Assembly (NCBI RefSeq): GCF_002261215.1
Contig: NZ_NEVS01000004.1
Location: 4,749,374-4,813,373 of the forward strand
Source of the DNA: Bordetella genomosp. 11
GTDB lineage: Bacteria; Pseudomonadota; Gammaproteobacteria; Burkholderiales; Burkholderiaceae_B
Reading direction: 5' to 3'
Length of the DNA stretch: 64,000 bases
This document shows, in pieces, positions 20,360 to 28,923 of this stretch (positions are counted from its first letter, which is position 1; each line of letters starts with the position of its first letter). Both the position numbers and the translations under genes were made by a program. The notes below the pieces were generated by a model, which was not told where the DNA came from, ran no database searches, and saw only the letters and a program-made list of their open reading frames with translations.

Positions 20360-20793
20360 TTGTGTAACGTCCTATAAAAACACAATGCTGTGCGCAGATG
20401 TGATTCAAGGACGCTGACGCGAACGTGTTATGACCAAGTCCAGCCATGCATATGCCCCAGGCCGGCGAGGAAGGTCTCAATCGGAACGAGACAGACACTC
20501 AACTTGAATACAACGGCGGAACGAGCATACTCAGCCGCATTGATGGGGACAAATAGTTGTTTACCCCTATGTCGTTTTTTTTTAACTTGGCTCACAAGTT
20601 CCTTAGCGCCGGTCATCTGCTGAAAGCCATATCCAGGGACCGACAACGTTCGACGCGGAGCGGACGACACTATCCCTATGACCGTCGGCGTCGCCCACAC
20701 GACACGGTACGTGGCCACCGCGCGGGGGATGGTGGGATACTTCCAAACCTTCTCCCTTTCCGGTCTTCTCCACCGTCAATTCACTACGCGACC
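20360..20793. other. cspA/aminotransferase divergent intergenic region
   Basis: This 434-nt gap holds the promoters of the divergent cspA and aminotransferase genes. A long 5' leader for cspA is likely by analogy with cold-shock genes. A T-rich run at 20574-20584 is the only obvious low-GC patch. No gene is seen. Confidence 0.4.
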
Positions 20794-21960
20794 ATGATCC
20801 GCTCCAAGCTGCCCGACGTCGGGACCACAATCTTTACCGTGATGAGCCGCCTGGCCATCGAGCACAAGGCAATCAATCTGGGCCAGGGCTTTCCGGACTT
20901 CAATCCCGATCCCGCGCTGCTCGACCTGGTCTCGAAGGCAATGGCCGACGGCCACAACCAATACCCCTATATGCCCGGCGTCGCGCCGCTGCGGGAAGCC
21001 ATCGCGCAAAAGACGCTGACGCTCTACGGGCACGCCTACGATCCGGAAACAGAGATCACGGTCACCAGCGGCGCGACGGAAGCCTTGATGGCGACCATCC
21101 TGGCAGCCGTGAATACCGGCGACGAGGTCGTCGTGATCGAGCCGTGTTACGACTCCTACCTGCCCGGCATCCGATTAGCCGGCGGTACCGCGGTACCGGT
21201 AGCTTTGCGTGCTCCGACGTCCGACGACCCTTACTACCGCATTGATTGGCAGCGCGTCCGCGACGCGATCACGGCCAGGACGCGGTTGCTGATGTTGAAC
21301 TTCCCGCACAACCCAACCGGGGCGATCCTGGAGGAGTCAGATCTGGACGCGCTGGAATCCATCGTGCGGGATACGGGGATACTGCTGGTGTCGGACGAGG
21401 TCTACGAACATATCGTTTTCGACGGCCGCGAACACGCCAGCCTATCGCGCCGTCCCCTATTGGCCGAACACGCGTTCGTCATTTCCTCTTTCGGCAAGAC
21501 GTACCACACGACCGGCTGGAAGTTGGGATATTGCTGCGCGCCGCGCCACCTGACCGCCGAATTGCGCAAAGTCCATCAGTTCATGGTCTTTACCGTGCCG
21601 TCGCCGATGCAATACGCCTATGCCGAGTACATGAAAAATCCCGCGCCCTACCTGGAGCTGCCCGCATTCTATCAGGCAAAACGCGACCGCCTGCGCGCCG
21701 GACTTGCCAACACCCGCTTCCGTCCCCTGCCCAGTCCCGGCACATTTTTCATGATGGCGGACTACAGCGCGATATCGCAACAGCCCGAGGCCGACTTTGC
21801 CCGATGGCTGACTACCCACCACGGCGTCGCCGTCATACCGATATCCGCCTTCTACCAAACCCCCGATGCGCCGGAATCCAACCATAAGCTCATTCGCTTT
21901 TGCTTCGCCAAACGTGACGGCACATTGGACGAGGCCTTGGATCGCCTGAGCGCCGTATAG
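20794..21960 (+). CDS. PLP-dependent class I/II aminotransferase (methionine aminotransferase-like)
   Basis: The 388-aa product starts MIRSKLPDVGTTIFTVMSRL. It has the substrate-side NLGQGFPDF motif, the cofactor region TSGATEAL, NFPHNPTGAIL, SDEVYEHI, and the Schiff-base lysine in SSFGKTYHTTGWK. This pattern matches the YbdL/kynurenine aminotransferase group that transaminates methionine and related amino acids. It reads away from the origin region and ends at a clear intrinsic terminator. The exact substrate is not fixed by sequence. Confidence 0.9.
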   Translation: MIRSKLPDVGTTIFTVMSRLAIEHKAINLGQGFPDFNPDPALLDLVSKAMADGHNQYPYMPGVAPLREAIAQKTLTLYGHAYDPETEITVTSGATEALMATILAAVNTGDEVVVIEPCYDSYLPGIRLAGGTAVPVALRAPTSDDPYYRIDWQRVRDAITARTRLLMLNFPHNPTGAILEESDLDALESIVRDTGILLVSDEVYEHIVFDGREHASLSRRPLLAEHAFVISSFGKTYHTTGWKLGYCCAPRHLTAELRKVHQFMVFTVPSPMQYAYAEYMKNPAPYLELPAFYQAKRDRLRAGLANTRFRPLPSPGTFFMMADYSAISQQPEADFARWLTTHHGVAVIPISAFYQTPDAPESNHKLIRFCFAKRDGTLDEALDRLSAV

Positions 21961-21984
21961 CCCGCACAAGCGCGCCGAATCGCC

Positions 21985-22013
21985 AGGGCAGCCATGGGCT
22001 GCCCTTTTTTTTT
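21985..22013 (+). terminator. intrinsic terminator of the aminotransferase gene
   Basis: The stem AGGGCAGCC / GGCTGCCCT with a short loop is followed by nine T residues. It begins 25 nt after the stop codon. Confidence 0.9.
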
Positions 22014-22159
22014 GCCGTCCGCCTCGAGCTACGCAAGGGCCTTGGCTGCGATTGCCGAACCTTCGGCATGGTCGGATGCGGCGTTCCATGATGGGCCTTC
22101 ATCGGAGCGAAGCAGGGTGATCAGCCCTGCGGTGCGGGGGCCGGTGGGGTGCTGCTTAG

Positions 22160-22227
22160 TGTTTTATATCTTTCTCTGTATATAAAAAGAATGGTGGTAA
22201 TGGGTGTCTGTGGATAACTGAACAACT
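22160..22227 (+). other. oriC-like module A (AT-rich element plus DnaA box)
   Basis: An AT-rich stretch (22160-22190, containing TTTTATATC and GTATATAAAAA) is followed by ATGGTGGTAATGGGTGTC and then a perfect DnaA box, TGTGGATAA (22209-22217). This is the arrangement of an unwinding element next to box R1 in E. coli oriC. Weaker boxes follow to the right: TTATGCACA at 22388-22396, GTTTGCACA at 22362-22370 and GTTTACACA at 22472-22480. Confidence 0.7.
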
Positions 22228-22830
22228 TCGGATTCTCCAACAGAGTCAGATGGTTACGCCAACTTCGTCATGTGCGATAGCCATGTGTGCGCGTGAACAT
22301 AAAACTGGACAACTTTTCGTCCTCGATCCAGAGCGCCGTTTGTTCTCGCGCCGTCCACAAGGTTTGCACAGGGCGGCGTAGCAGTAGTTATGCACAGCCT
22401 CCTTCGCATACAGGCGGCCGTGGCGGGCATACGGACGTGGCGGCACCGCGTACGACGACAGCAGTCGGCCCGTTTACACAGGTGTTTGGCGGTATTCAGC
22501 CCTTGGATGCGGCTCGACTGCCGGCAACGGGATCCGGCCTACACCCCGGGGCTACAGCATGCCGGTGGATGACTCGGTCTGCACGGAGTGCCATGGATGC
22601 GCGAGTCGCCCATTTACTTGCCGGTCGCCTGACCGGTTGCAGGCGCGCCAGCGCCGATTTCTGGAGGACGAGTCATCTGGACCTGCCAAGACCGGATGCG
22701 ACGCAAGGCGGGCCTTCCAGAGTGACGGGCGGGCGGTCCACGGAGTTCGAAGGTTGTCCGAACGACGGCAAAGCGATTGCACAGTGCGGCAAGTCCCGTT
22801 CTTCGTGAACGGCGGTGGCTGCGTGGGGGA

Positions 22831-22906
22831 GAAAAGATGTTTTTATATCTTCTCTTCTATATATAGAGACTAATGGTAATGGGTGTCTGTGGATAACTGC
22901 ACAACT
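22831..22906 (+). other. oriC-like module B (AT-rich element plus DnaA box)
   Basis: This is a second copy of the same layout in the same orientation, 679 nt to the right. The AT-rich stretch has TTTTTATATC and CTATATATAGAG. The block TGGTAATGGGTGTC and the box TGTGGATAA (22888-22896) then match module A exactly. The text after the box (CTGCACAACT) differs from module A (CTGAACAACT) by one base. Weaker boxes to the right include ATGTCCACA near 23069. Confidence 0.7.
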
Positions 22907-23225
22907 GGTGGAAAACCCTGCTGCGTCAACGCGTTGCCGCGATTTCCGGCTGTGCAGGAGTTCTGTTTCGCCATGCGGAAATACATGAGCAACTTTCCGG
23001 GCAGGCAAAGATGGCGGTGCTTGTGCCCATCTCGTCCACATGGTGTGCACACGTACCTTGCCTAGAGGATGTCCACAGGGGTGAAGCGCCGAATATCAAG
23101 CGGTTATTAGGGACATACCGGCGTACCCACCAAGGCGGAGACGCCCGCCCATCCCCATCGAGCAGGCCCTCTAGAGGGCGGCGGAAGAATTGCCCGCTGA
23201 AATGGAATTTAGTTTCCATGTACAA

Positions 23226-23240
23226 GGGTTTACCCTAGGT
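23226..23240 (+). promoter_or_regulatory. GGGTTTACCC-TAGGT motif upstream of the repeat-bearing small exported protein
   Basis: GGGTTTACCCTAGGT lies 76 nt before the start at 23316. A near-identical element (GGGTTTATCCCTAGGT) lies upstream of the related small protein gene at 59381 and in the second repeat copy at 63757. Shared position before related genes suggests a common regulator binding the GGGT...ACCC dyad. Confidence 0.5.
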
Positions 23241-23315
23241 TCTCGCAGCGCAACAATAACGCCCAAGACAGCACAAGCCGCAAGGCTGGTGTGCTTTTGT
23301 TCTTTGGAGAGCGTT

Positions 23316-23744
23316 ATGAGAATCGCAACGACAGCACTGGTCGCCGCGCTGGCCCTGACGGGCGGCGTGGCGCATGCCGCTTCCCTATCCGCTGGGAAGG
23401 CCGACAGCAATCCTTATCAAGGTGTGTATGCACAGTCAGTGGGCAGCCTGTGGACAACCGGGCCGCGCGCGACCGGAGTCGACCTGGCTGGTCATCTCGC
23501 CGTGGCGACCCACACCCGTTTCGACGACGCTGGGAGCGTCTCGGTCGCCACCGGTGGTGGATCGGACAAGGCGGGCCAAACGATGCTCGCGGATGGTGGC
23601 GGATCGGACGACACCGGGCAAACAATGCTCGCCGATGGCGGCGGGTCGGACGACACAGGGCAAACGATGCTCGCCGATGGTGGCGGGTCGGACGACGCAG
23701 GGCAAACGATGCTCGCCGATGGCGGGTCGGCCGACTTGGCCTGA
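23316..23744 (+). CDS. small exported protein with four 14-residue tandem repeats
   Basis: The 142-aa product starts MRIATTALVAALALTGGVAH, a typical signal peptide with probable cleavage after AHA (residue 21). The mature N-terminus contains SNPYQGVYAQ, like the VPFQGVYGQ segment of the protein at 59381-59713, so the two belong to one small family resembling Burkholderiales DUF4148-type exported proteins. The C-terminal half is four copies of GGGSDDTGQTMLAD (variants) and a partial fifth. A GGAG lies 7 nt upstream of the ATG. The function is unknown, and the low-complexity acidic tail suggests a periplasmic or surface role. Confidence 0.8.
   Translation: MRIATTALVAALALTGGVAHAASLSAGKADSNPYQGVYAQSVGSLWTTGPRATGVDLAGHLAVATHTRFDDAGSVSVATGGGSDKAGQTMLADGGGSDDTGQTMLADGGGSDDTGQTMLADGGGSDDAGQTMLADGGSADLA
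23553..23720 (+). repeat. 42-bp tandem repeat, four copies, in frame
   Basis: Four consecutive 42-bp units begin at 23553, 23595, 23637 and 23679 and encode GGGSD[K/D][A/T]GQTMLAD. A partial fifth unit follows. Units 2 to 4 differ from one another by only a few bases, so the array is recent and probably variable in copy number. Confidence 0.92.
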
Positions 23745-23749
23745 CCCGG

Positions 23750-24208
23750 TCAGGCCCGGTGAAAGGCGTCGGCGAACTCGTCCGAAAAAATATCGGCCAA
23801 TGCCAGCCGCAGCGCCGCGGCGCGTTCAGCCCCGTAGGCGCGTTCGAAGCGGCTTTGGGCCTGGCGCCATAAGCGGGTGGCCTCTGCCAACTTCTGGCAG
23901 CCTTCGGGCGTGAGTTGTACCCGACGGCTTCGACCGTCGTGCGGATCGCGGACCTGCACCAAATAACCGTCCCGTTCCAGTGGCTTAAGGTTATGCGCCA
24001 GCGCGGAACGATCCAGCACCATCGCATGGGCAAGTTCCGTCATGGTCGGCGTACCGGCCCGGTCGACGTGCAGCAGGATGGACCGCTGGGATACCTTCAG
24101 TCCGCTGGGAGCCAGCACGCTGTCATAGAGCTGCGTGACGCGCCGCGTTGCCTTGCGCAAGGCGGCGCCGTTACATACGCCCGGATCTTTCAAGTCTGAT
24201 TTATGCAT
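23750..24208 (-). CDS. MarR-family transcriptional regulator
   Basis: The 152-aa product starts MHKSDLKDPGVCNGAALRKA. The winged HTH is visible as TPTMTELAHAMVLDRSALAHNLKPLERDGYL followed by the wing DPHDGRSRRVQLT (written here in parts). The length is typical for MarR dimers. It diverges from a MATE efflux gene with a perfect inverted repeat between them, so it most likely represses that pump and itself in response to a toxic ligand. It is convergent with the small exported protein gene (5-nt gap). Confidence 0.9.
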   Translation of the reverse strand: MHKSDLKDPGVCNGAALRKATRRVTQLYDSVLAPSGLKVSQRSILLHVDRAGTPTMTELAHAMVLDRSALAHNLKPLERDGYLVQVRDPHDGRSRRVQLTPEGCQKLAEATRLWRQAQSRFERAYGAERAAALRLALADIFSDEFADAFHRA

Positions 24209-24305
24209 GGCCGTTGAGGTCAGGCGGCAGTGGCCGGCCCGTTGCCCGGCCGATGCCTGCTCGCCATCATTCTATTCTGCCTTTCCGCATTGACGTTATT
24301 TGCAC

Positions 24306-24334
24306 ATGCAAGTAAATTGCCGAGATACTTGCAT
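24306..24334. promoter_or_regulatory. candidate MarR operator
   Basis: A perfect 9-bp inverted repeat, ATGCAAGTA at 24306-24314 and TACTTGCAT at 24326-24334 (centre-to-centre about 20 bp), lies midway between the divergent marR-type and MATE genes. Position and spacing suit a winged-HTH dimer operator. Confidence 0.6.
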
Positions 24335-24375
24335 ATGCCAATACATGCGCGGCTGCCGTCGCTCCATTCCATACC

Positions 24376-25770
24376 ATGACATCGCTCGCCTCCAGCGCCA
24401 CTATCCCGGCCGCGAACTCCAGATTGCACGCCATGCTGCACGCGCCGGTGGCGGCGACGCTCATCCGCCTGAGCTGGCCCAACATGTTGATGATGCTGGC
24501 GCAATCCTCCACCGGCTTGATCGAAACCTGGTTCCTGGCCAAGCTCGGCACCGATGTGCTGGCCGGGGTGGCCGTGGTCGTACCGGTCCTGATGTTGATG
24601 CAGAACATGTCGCAGGGCGCCATGGGCGGCGGCATTTCCTCCGCGATCGCCCGCGCGCTGGGTGCGGGTCGCAGCGAGGATGCCAATCACCTGGTGCGCC
24701 ATGCGGTGGCATTGAACGCCGGCATTGGCGCCGTCTTCACGGTGCTGGTCCTGATTTTCGGCCGGACGCTTTTTGGATTGCTCGGTGCGGAGGGGCCCGC
24801 GCTGGATGCCGCCACTGCCTACGGCCACGTGGTATTCGCCGGCCTGCCACTGATGTGGACGATGAACGCGCTGGCCAGCGTGATCCGCGGAACGGGCAAT
24901 ATGCTGGTTCCGGGCGCGGTCATCTGCGGTGGCGCCGTACTTCTGATCCCGCTTTCGCCATGCCTGATATTCGGGCTTGGACCCTTGCCGCCGCTGGGGG
25001 TTGTGGGCGGCGCGTGGGCCTTGCTGCTCTACTACATCGGCGGGACGCTGGTGCTGGGCGCCTACTGCCTGAACGGACGCAATGCGGCGCGGCTGGTGCG
25101 CGGCAGCCTGCAGTGGGCAATGATGCGCGGCATCCTGACCGTGGGCGGCTATGCCTGTCTGAATCCGCTGTTGACGAATACCATCATCGCCGTCACAGGC
25201 GCGCTGGTCGGCGCCTATGGCGGGACCGCCGCGCTGGCCGGCTACGCGACCGCCGCGCGCCTGGAATATCTACTGATGCCGCTGGCTTTCGGCCTGGGCG
25301 CGCCCATGGTTGCGATGGTGGGGTCGAACATCGGTGCCGGCCAGAACGATAGGGCCTTGCGTATCGGCCTGGTAGGCGGGGCGATGGCTTTTGTGCTGGC
25401 GGAGGCGGTGGGCGTACTCGCGGCGGTGTTCCCGTACGCGTGGCTGCGACTGTTCGGCAGCGACACGCATATGCTGGAAGCGGGAGCCGCCTATCTGCGG
25501 ATAGTCGGCCCCTTCTACGGCTTCTTTGCCCTGGGCTTTTCCCTGTACTTCGCCTCGCAGGGCGCCGGAAAACTGAAGTGGCCGTTGACGGCCGGTGCGC
25601 TGCGCCTGGCGCTGTATGTAGGCGTCGGCGGGGCGCTGCTCGCGCTCTTCCATTCCTTGACGCTGTTCTATGCCCTGGGGGCCATCGCCATGGCGGCCTA
25701 TGGATCGGTCATCGTCTGGTCGGTTGCCTCGGGCAGGTGGTTTCGCAAGCCCGTCGGCACGCTTGCCTGA
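24376..25770 (+). CDS. MATE-family multidrug/cation efflux transporter
   Basis: The 464-aa product starts MTSLASSATIPAANSRLHAM. About 12 hydrophobic segments in two pseudo-repeats and the MATE-like pattern (PNMLMMLAQSSTGLIETWFL; later YVGVGGALLALFHSLTLFY) identify a polytopic inner-membrane antiporter. MATE pumps export drugs or metabolites against Na+ or H+. Control by the divergent MarR-type regulator is inferred. The substrate is unknown. Confidence 0.9.
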   Translation: MTSLASSATIPAANSRLHAMLHAPVAATLIRLSWPNMLMMLAQSSTGLIETWFLAKLGTDVLAGVAVVVPVLMLMQNMSQGAMGGGISSAIARALGAGRSEDANHLVRHAVALNAGIGAVFTVLVLIFGRTLFGLLGAEGPALDAATAYGHVVFAGLPLMWTMNALASVIRGTGNMLVPGAVICGGAVLLIPLSPCLIFGLGPLPPLGVVGGAWALLLYYIGGTLVLGAYCLNGRNAARLVRGSLQWAMMRGILTVGGYACLNPLLTNTIIAVTGALVGAYGGTAALAGYATAARLEYLLMPLAFGLGAPMVAMVGSNIGAGQNDRALRIGLVGGAMAFVLAEAVGVLAAVFPYAWLRLFGSDTHMLEAGAAYLRIVGPFYGFFALGFSLYFASQGAGKLKWPLTAGALRLALYVGVGGALLALFHSLTLFYALGAIAMAAYGSVIVWSVASGRWFRKPVGTLA

Positions 25771-25871
25771 CACGGAACCGCGTCGCGACACTACCGCGAT
25801 GCGCCGCCGTGGCGGATTCGCGGATTCGGTGTTAGCTTGGTCCGGATATGTTTTTCCGGAGAGCCTGCGCA

Positions 25872-26552
25872 ATGAATGCACCGCATGAGATCGTCGATGA
25901 AGCTATCCGCTCGCGCCGCAGCGTGCGCGGGTTTCTGCCGACTCCCGTGCCCATGGCGACGATCCGGGAAATCCTGACGGTTGCCTCGTACGCCCCCAGC
26001 GGCAGCAATATCCAGCCATGGAAGGTGCATGTGATCACAGGCCGGACCCGCGACACCTTGTCCGCCGCCTTGCTCGACGCGCATGCGAACCGCCAGCCGG
26101 AAACGCGCGAATATGCGTACTACCCGACGAAATGGCGCAGCCCGTATATCGAACGGCGGCGGCAGACGGGATGGGGGCTTTACTCGACCGTCGGCATCGC
26201 CAAGGGCGACCGGGAAGGATCGGCGCGGCAGCATGGACGCAACTACGCGTTCTTCGGTGCGCCCGTCGCCTTTATCTTCTGCATCGACAACGACCTGGAA
26301 AAAGGCAGCTGGCTGGATTTCGGCATGTTCCTGCAGAACATCATGGTGGCGGCGCGCGGGCGCGGACTGCATAGCTGTCCGCAGGCCGCGCTGGCGAATT
26401 ACCCGGATATCGTCAAGCCTTTGCTCGGTATCGGGCCCGACCAGACCCTGGTCTGCGGCCTGTCGTTGGGGTACGAAGATCCGGACTGTGTGGCGAACCG
26501 CTTCCGGCCGCCGCGTATCGGCGTGGAAGAGTTCGTGACCTATCACGATTGA
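25872..26552 (+). CDS. nitroreductase family protein
   Basis: The 226-aa product starts MNAPHEIVDEAIRSRRSVRG. The FMN-contacting motif RSRRSVRGF, the substrate-side ASYAPSGSNIQPW and the C-terminal CGLSLGYEDPD (NfsA/NfsB-like FMN fold) are present. The family uses FMN and NAD(P)H to reduce nitro groups, quinones or enones. The ATG at 25872 follows a GGAGAG. An upstream in-frame start at 25848 would lack a ribosome-binding site. It is convergent with an MFS gene (5-nt gap). Confidence 0.92.
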   Translation: MNAPHEIVDEAIRSRRSVRGFLPTPVPMATIREILTVASYAPSGSNIQPWKVHVITGRTRDTLSAALLDAHANRQPETREYAYYPTKWRSPYIERRRQTGWGLYSTVGIAKGDREGSARQHGRNYAFFGAPVAFIFCIDNDLEKGSWLDFGMFLQNIMVAARGRGLHSCPQAALANYPDIVKPLLGIGPDQTLVCGLSLGYEDPDCVANRFRPPRIGVEEFVTYHD

Positions 26553-26557
26553 GGCGA

Positions 26558-27769
26558 TCAGGCCGCCGCGGTGGCGGGCCGCCCCCGCAATCCCCACAGC
26601 ACCAGCAAGGTCGCCAGCAATAGCGCCAATCCGCTGCCGGTAAAGACGCCGAGCGCGCCGCGCATGTCGAAGACCGCCCCGCCTGCGGCCGCGCCGAGCG
26701 TAATGGCCAATTGGACCGCCGCGACGATAAGGCCGCCCGCGCTTTCCGCTTCGTCCGGCACCCTGCGGGTAATCCAGGTCGACCATCCCACGGGTACCGT
26801 CCCGAAGGCGAAGCCCCACAACGCCACCATCACGGCGTCCGCGAACGGGGCGGAGCCCGCGCCGGCCAGCGCCAGCCCGAGCGTACCCATCAGCAAGGGC
26901 ATTAGCGCCAGGGTAAGGCGCAGGTTGCGCTCCAGCATGAAGCCGGCCGCCGAGGTGCCGATGAAGTTGGCAACGCCAAAGCCCAGCAGGATCGCCGATA
27001 GGCCGTTGACACCGACGCCCGTCACGGTTTCAAGGAAAGGGCGCAGGTAGGTGAAAAATGCGAAGTGACCCGTGAAGACCAGAATGACGGCCAGCATGCC
27101 CAGGGCGATGCCGGGACGCCGGAGTACGTCCACCAGTGTGCCCAGGCGCGTATGGCCGCTGGGCGCCATGCGCGGCAGCGTGAGCCACTGCCACGCCAAG
27201 GCCAGCACGCCCAGCCCGGTGGCGACCAGGAATACGTTACGCCAGCCGATGACGCCGCCCAAGTAGCTGCCCAGCGGCGCCGCGACGATGGTCGCCGCCG
27301 CCACGCCGCTGAACATGATGGACAACGCGCGCGGGATCATGGGCTCCGGTACCAGGCGCATGGCGGTGGCCGCCGACATGGTCCAGAACCCGCCGATGGC
27401 AACGCCCAGCAGGACGCGGCCCAGAAGCAGCGCGGACAGGTGCGGCGCGAAGGCAACCAGCAGGTTGGACGCGATCAGCAGCACGGAAAACGCCAGCAGC
27501 ACATGCCGGCGATCGACGCGCCGCGTGGCGGTCGCGATCAGCAGGCTGGTGACCAGCGCGACGGCCGCGGTGGCGGTGACGGCCTGTCCCGCGACGCCTT
27601 CGGTTACCTTCAGGTCCGCCGCCATGGGTGTCAGCAGGCTGGCGGGCAGGAACTCCGCCGTCACCAGGCCGAATACGCCCAGGGACATCGAAAACACCGC
27701 CTGCCAGGCGGGTGGTGGGGTGGTCCTTCCGGATTCGGGGGGTGTGGTGCTTGCTTCGCTCGTCTGCAT
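26558..27769 (-). CDS. MFS transporter (DHA1 / AraJ-like efflux type)
   Basis: The 403-aa product starts MQTSEASTTPPESGRTTPPP. Twelve hydrophobic helices are visible. The early segment FGLVTAEFLPASLLTPMAAD matches the sugar-efflux/arabinose-efflux subgroup of MFS exporters, and the loop ATRRVDRRHVL is a motif A-like element. It diverges from an AraC-type regulator with only a 77-nt gap, so that regulator probably activates it. The substrate is unknown. An in-frame TTG at 27793 is an alternative start. Confidence 0.9.
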   Translation of the reverse strand: MQTSEASTTPPESGRTTPPPAWQAVFSMSLGVFGLVTAEFLPASLLTPMAADLKVTEGVAGQAVTATAAVALVTSLLIATATRRVDRRHVLLAFSVLLIASNLLVAFAPHLSALLLGRVLLGVAIGGFWTMSAATAMRLVPEPMIPRALSIMFSGVAAATIVAAPLGSYLGGVIGWRNVFLVATGLGVLALAWQWLTLPRMAPSGHTRLGTLVDVLRRPGIALGMLAVILVFTGHFAFFTYLRPFLETVTGVGVNGLSAILLGFGVANFIGTSAAGFMLERNLRLTLALMPLLMGTLGLALAGAGSAPFADAVMVALWGFAFGTVPVGWSTWITRRVPDEAESAGGLIVAAVQLAITLGAAAGGAVFDMRGALGVFTGSGLALLLATLLVLWGLRGRPATAAA

Positions 27770-27846
27770 TCCGCTCTCTGGGGAAACTTTCAATGTGCGC
27801 CAGAATAAGCTAGAGTTTCCGGACGATCCATCCCATTGAATCCGAA

Positions 27847-28830
27847 ATGTTTGATCAAAAGTCCGAAGTACTCGGCGGAGAAACCACTCCGAGGATTCCT
27901 GGCGACCTGGTCAGCGAACTGTTGCTGGGCATGCGCCTGTATGGCATCCAGTACAGGCGCATCCAGTTCTCGCCGCCCTTCGGCATCGGCTTCGCGGCCG
28001 CGGCCGGGCGTGCTCAGTTCCACTTCGTCGCGCGCGGGTCGGTATTCCTGCGCATCGCGGGCGGTAGCCCGCACCGACTGCAGCCAGGCGATGCGGTGCT
28101 GTTGCCTCATGGCCGCCCGCACGAGTTGCTGTCCGAGCCGGACCTGGCGACGCGCGATATCGCTACCTTCGACACGCTGAAGCTGTGCGAAACCGTCTGC
28201 GCGGTGGTGGCGGCGGGCGATGCCTGCGACCATGCGCAGGACACGCTGATTTTCAGCGGCTGCATGGAATTCGACCTGGGGGGCATGCATCCGCTGGTGT
28301 CATGGATGCCGGAGGTAATGCGGGTCGATACGCTGCTGGGGCGGTATCCGGAAATCCTGCCCATGCTTGAGGCGATGGCGCGCGAATCGCGCGAGGAGCG
28401 GGCCGGCTACGCCGGGATCCTGGCGCGGCTGGCGGATGTGGTGTCGGCTTTCATCGTGCGCGGCTGGGCGGAATGCGGCTGCGGCGACGCCACCGGTTGG
28501 GTGCAGGCGTTGCGCGATCCGCGCCTGGGTCGAGCCATCGTCGCGATGCATCGCGATCCGGGCCGCGACTGGACGGTGGCGGAACTGGCGGCGCAGATGG
28601 GCAGCTCGCGGTCGGTGTTCGCCGAGCGTTTCCTGGCCGTTACCGGCATGACGCCGCTGCGCTACCTGACGGAATTGCGCATGCGGTTGGCGGCGCAGTG
28701 GATCCGCGATGGGCGCAAGTCGATCGAAGGGGCGGCGTACGAATTGGGTTATGGCTCCCAAGCGGCATTCAGCCGCGCATTCAAACGCGTGGTTGGCCAT
28801 ACGCCGGGGGCGGTGCGGGCCTTGCAGTGA
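27847..28830 (+). CDS. AraC-family transcriptional regulator with N-terminal cupin domain
   Basis: The 327-aa product starts MFDQKSEVLGGETTPRIPGD. Residues about 30-190 form a cupin-type ligand domain (HRLQPGDAVLLPHGRPHEL). The C-terminal 100 residues carry the two AraC HTH motifs (WTVAELAAQMGSSRSVFAER and IEGAAYELGYGSQAAFSRAF). This domain order is common in regulators of neighbouring efflux or oxidoreductase genes. It diverges from the MFS gene, its likely target. Confidence 0.9.
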   Translation: MFDQKSEVLGGETTPRIPGDLVSELLLGMRLYGIQYRRIQFSPPFGIGFAAAAGRAQFHFVARGSVFLRIAGGSPHRLQPGDAVLLPHGRPHELLSEPDLATRDIATFDTLKLCETVCAVVAAGDACDHAQDTLIFSGCMEFDLGGMHPLVSWMPEVMRVDTLLGRYPEILPMLEAMARESREERAGYAGILARLADVVSAFIVRGWAECGCGDATGWVQALRDPRLGRAIVAMHRDPGRDWTVAELAAQMGSSRSVFAERFLAVTGMTPLRYLTELRMRLAAQWIRDGRKSIEGAAYELGYGSQAAFSRAFKRVVGHTPGAVRALQ

Positions 28831-28923
28831 GGTTTCCAATTCGCGGACGAATACCGGAAACCCCGGGACACGGAGGCGGTACTGAGCCTGCGCATTATTC
28901 CCGGACTCTATGGAACCGTAGCC

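Larger units (their letters stand above)
21961..23315. other. 1.35-kb non-coding region with duplicated origin-like module
   Basis: Apart from the terminator at its left end, no convincing gene is found. A 173-codon open frame at 22287-22808 has no ribosome-binding site and no family resemblance. The region contains two direct copies of an AT-rich element plus DnaA box (listed separately) and several weaker boxes. Replication-direction bias fits an origin here: most housekeeping genes to the left (rpoB, tuf, par) read leftward, and dnaA, dnaN and gyrB to the right read rightward. Confidence 0.6.

Noticed and set aside
22287..22808. 173-codon plus-strand frame in the origin region
   Set aside because: It has no ribosome-binding site and no family resemblance, and it lies between the two DnaA-box modules. 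High GC makes such chance frames common.
28831..28862. GGTTTCC / GGAAACC inverted repeat after the AraC-type gene
   Set aside because: The loop is 18 nt and no T run follows, so it is weak evidence for a terminator.
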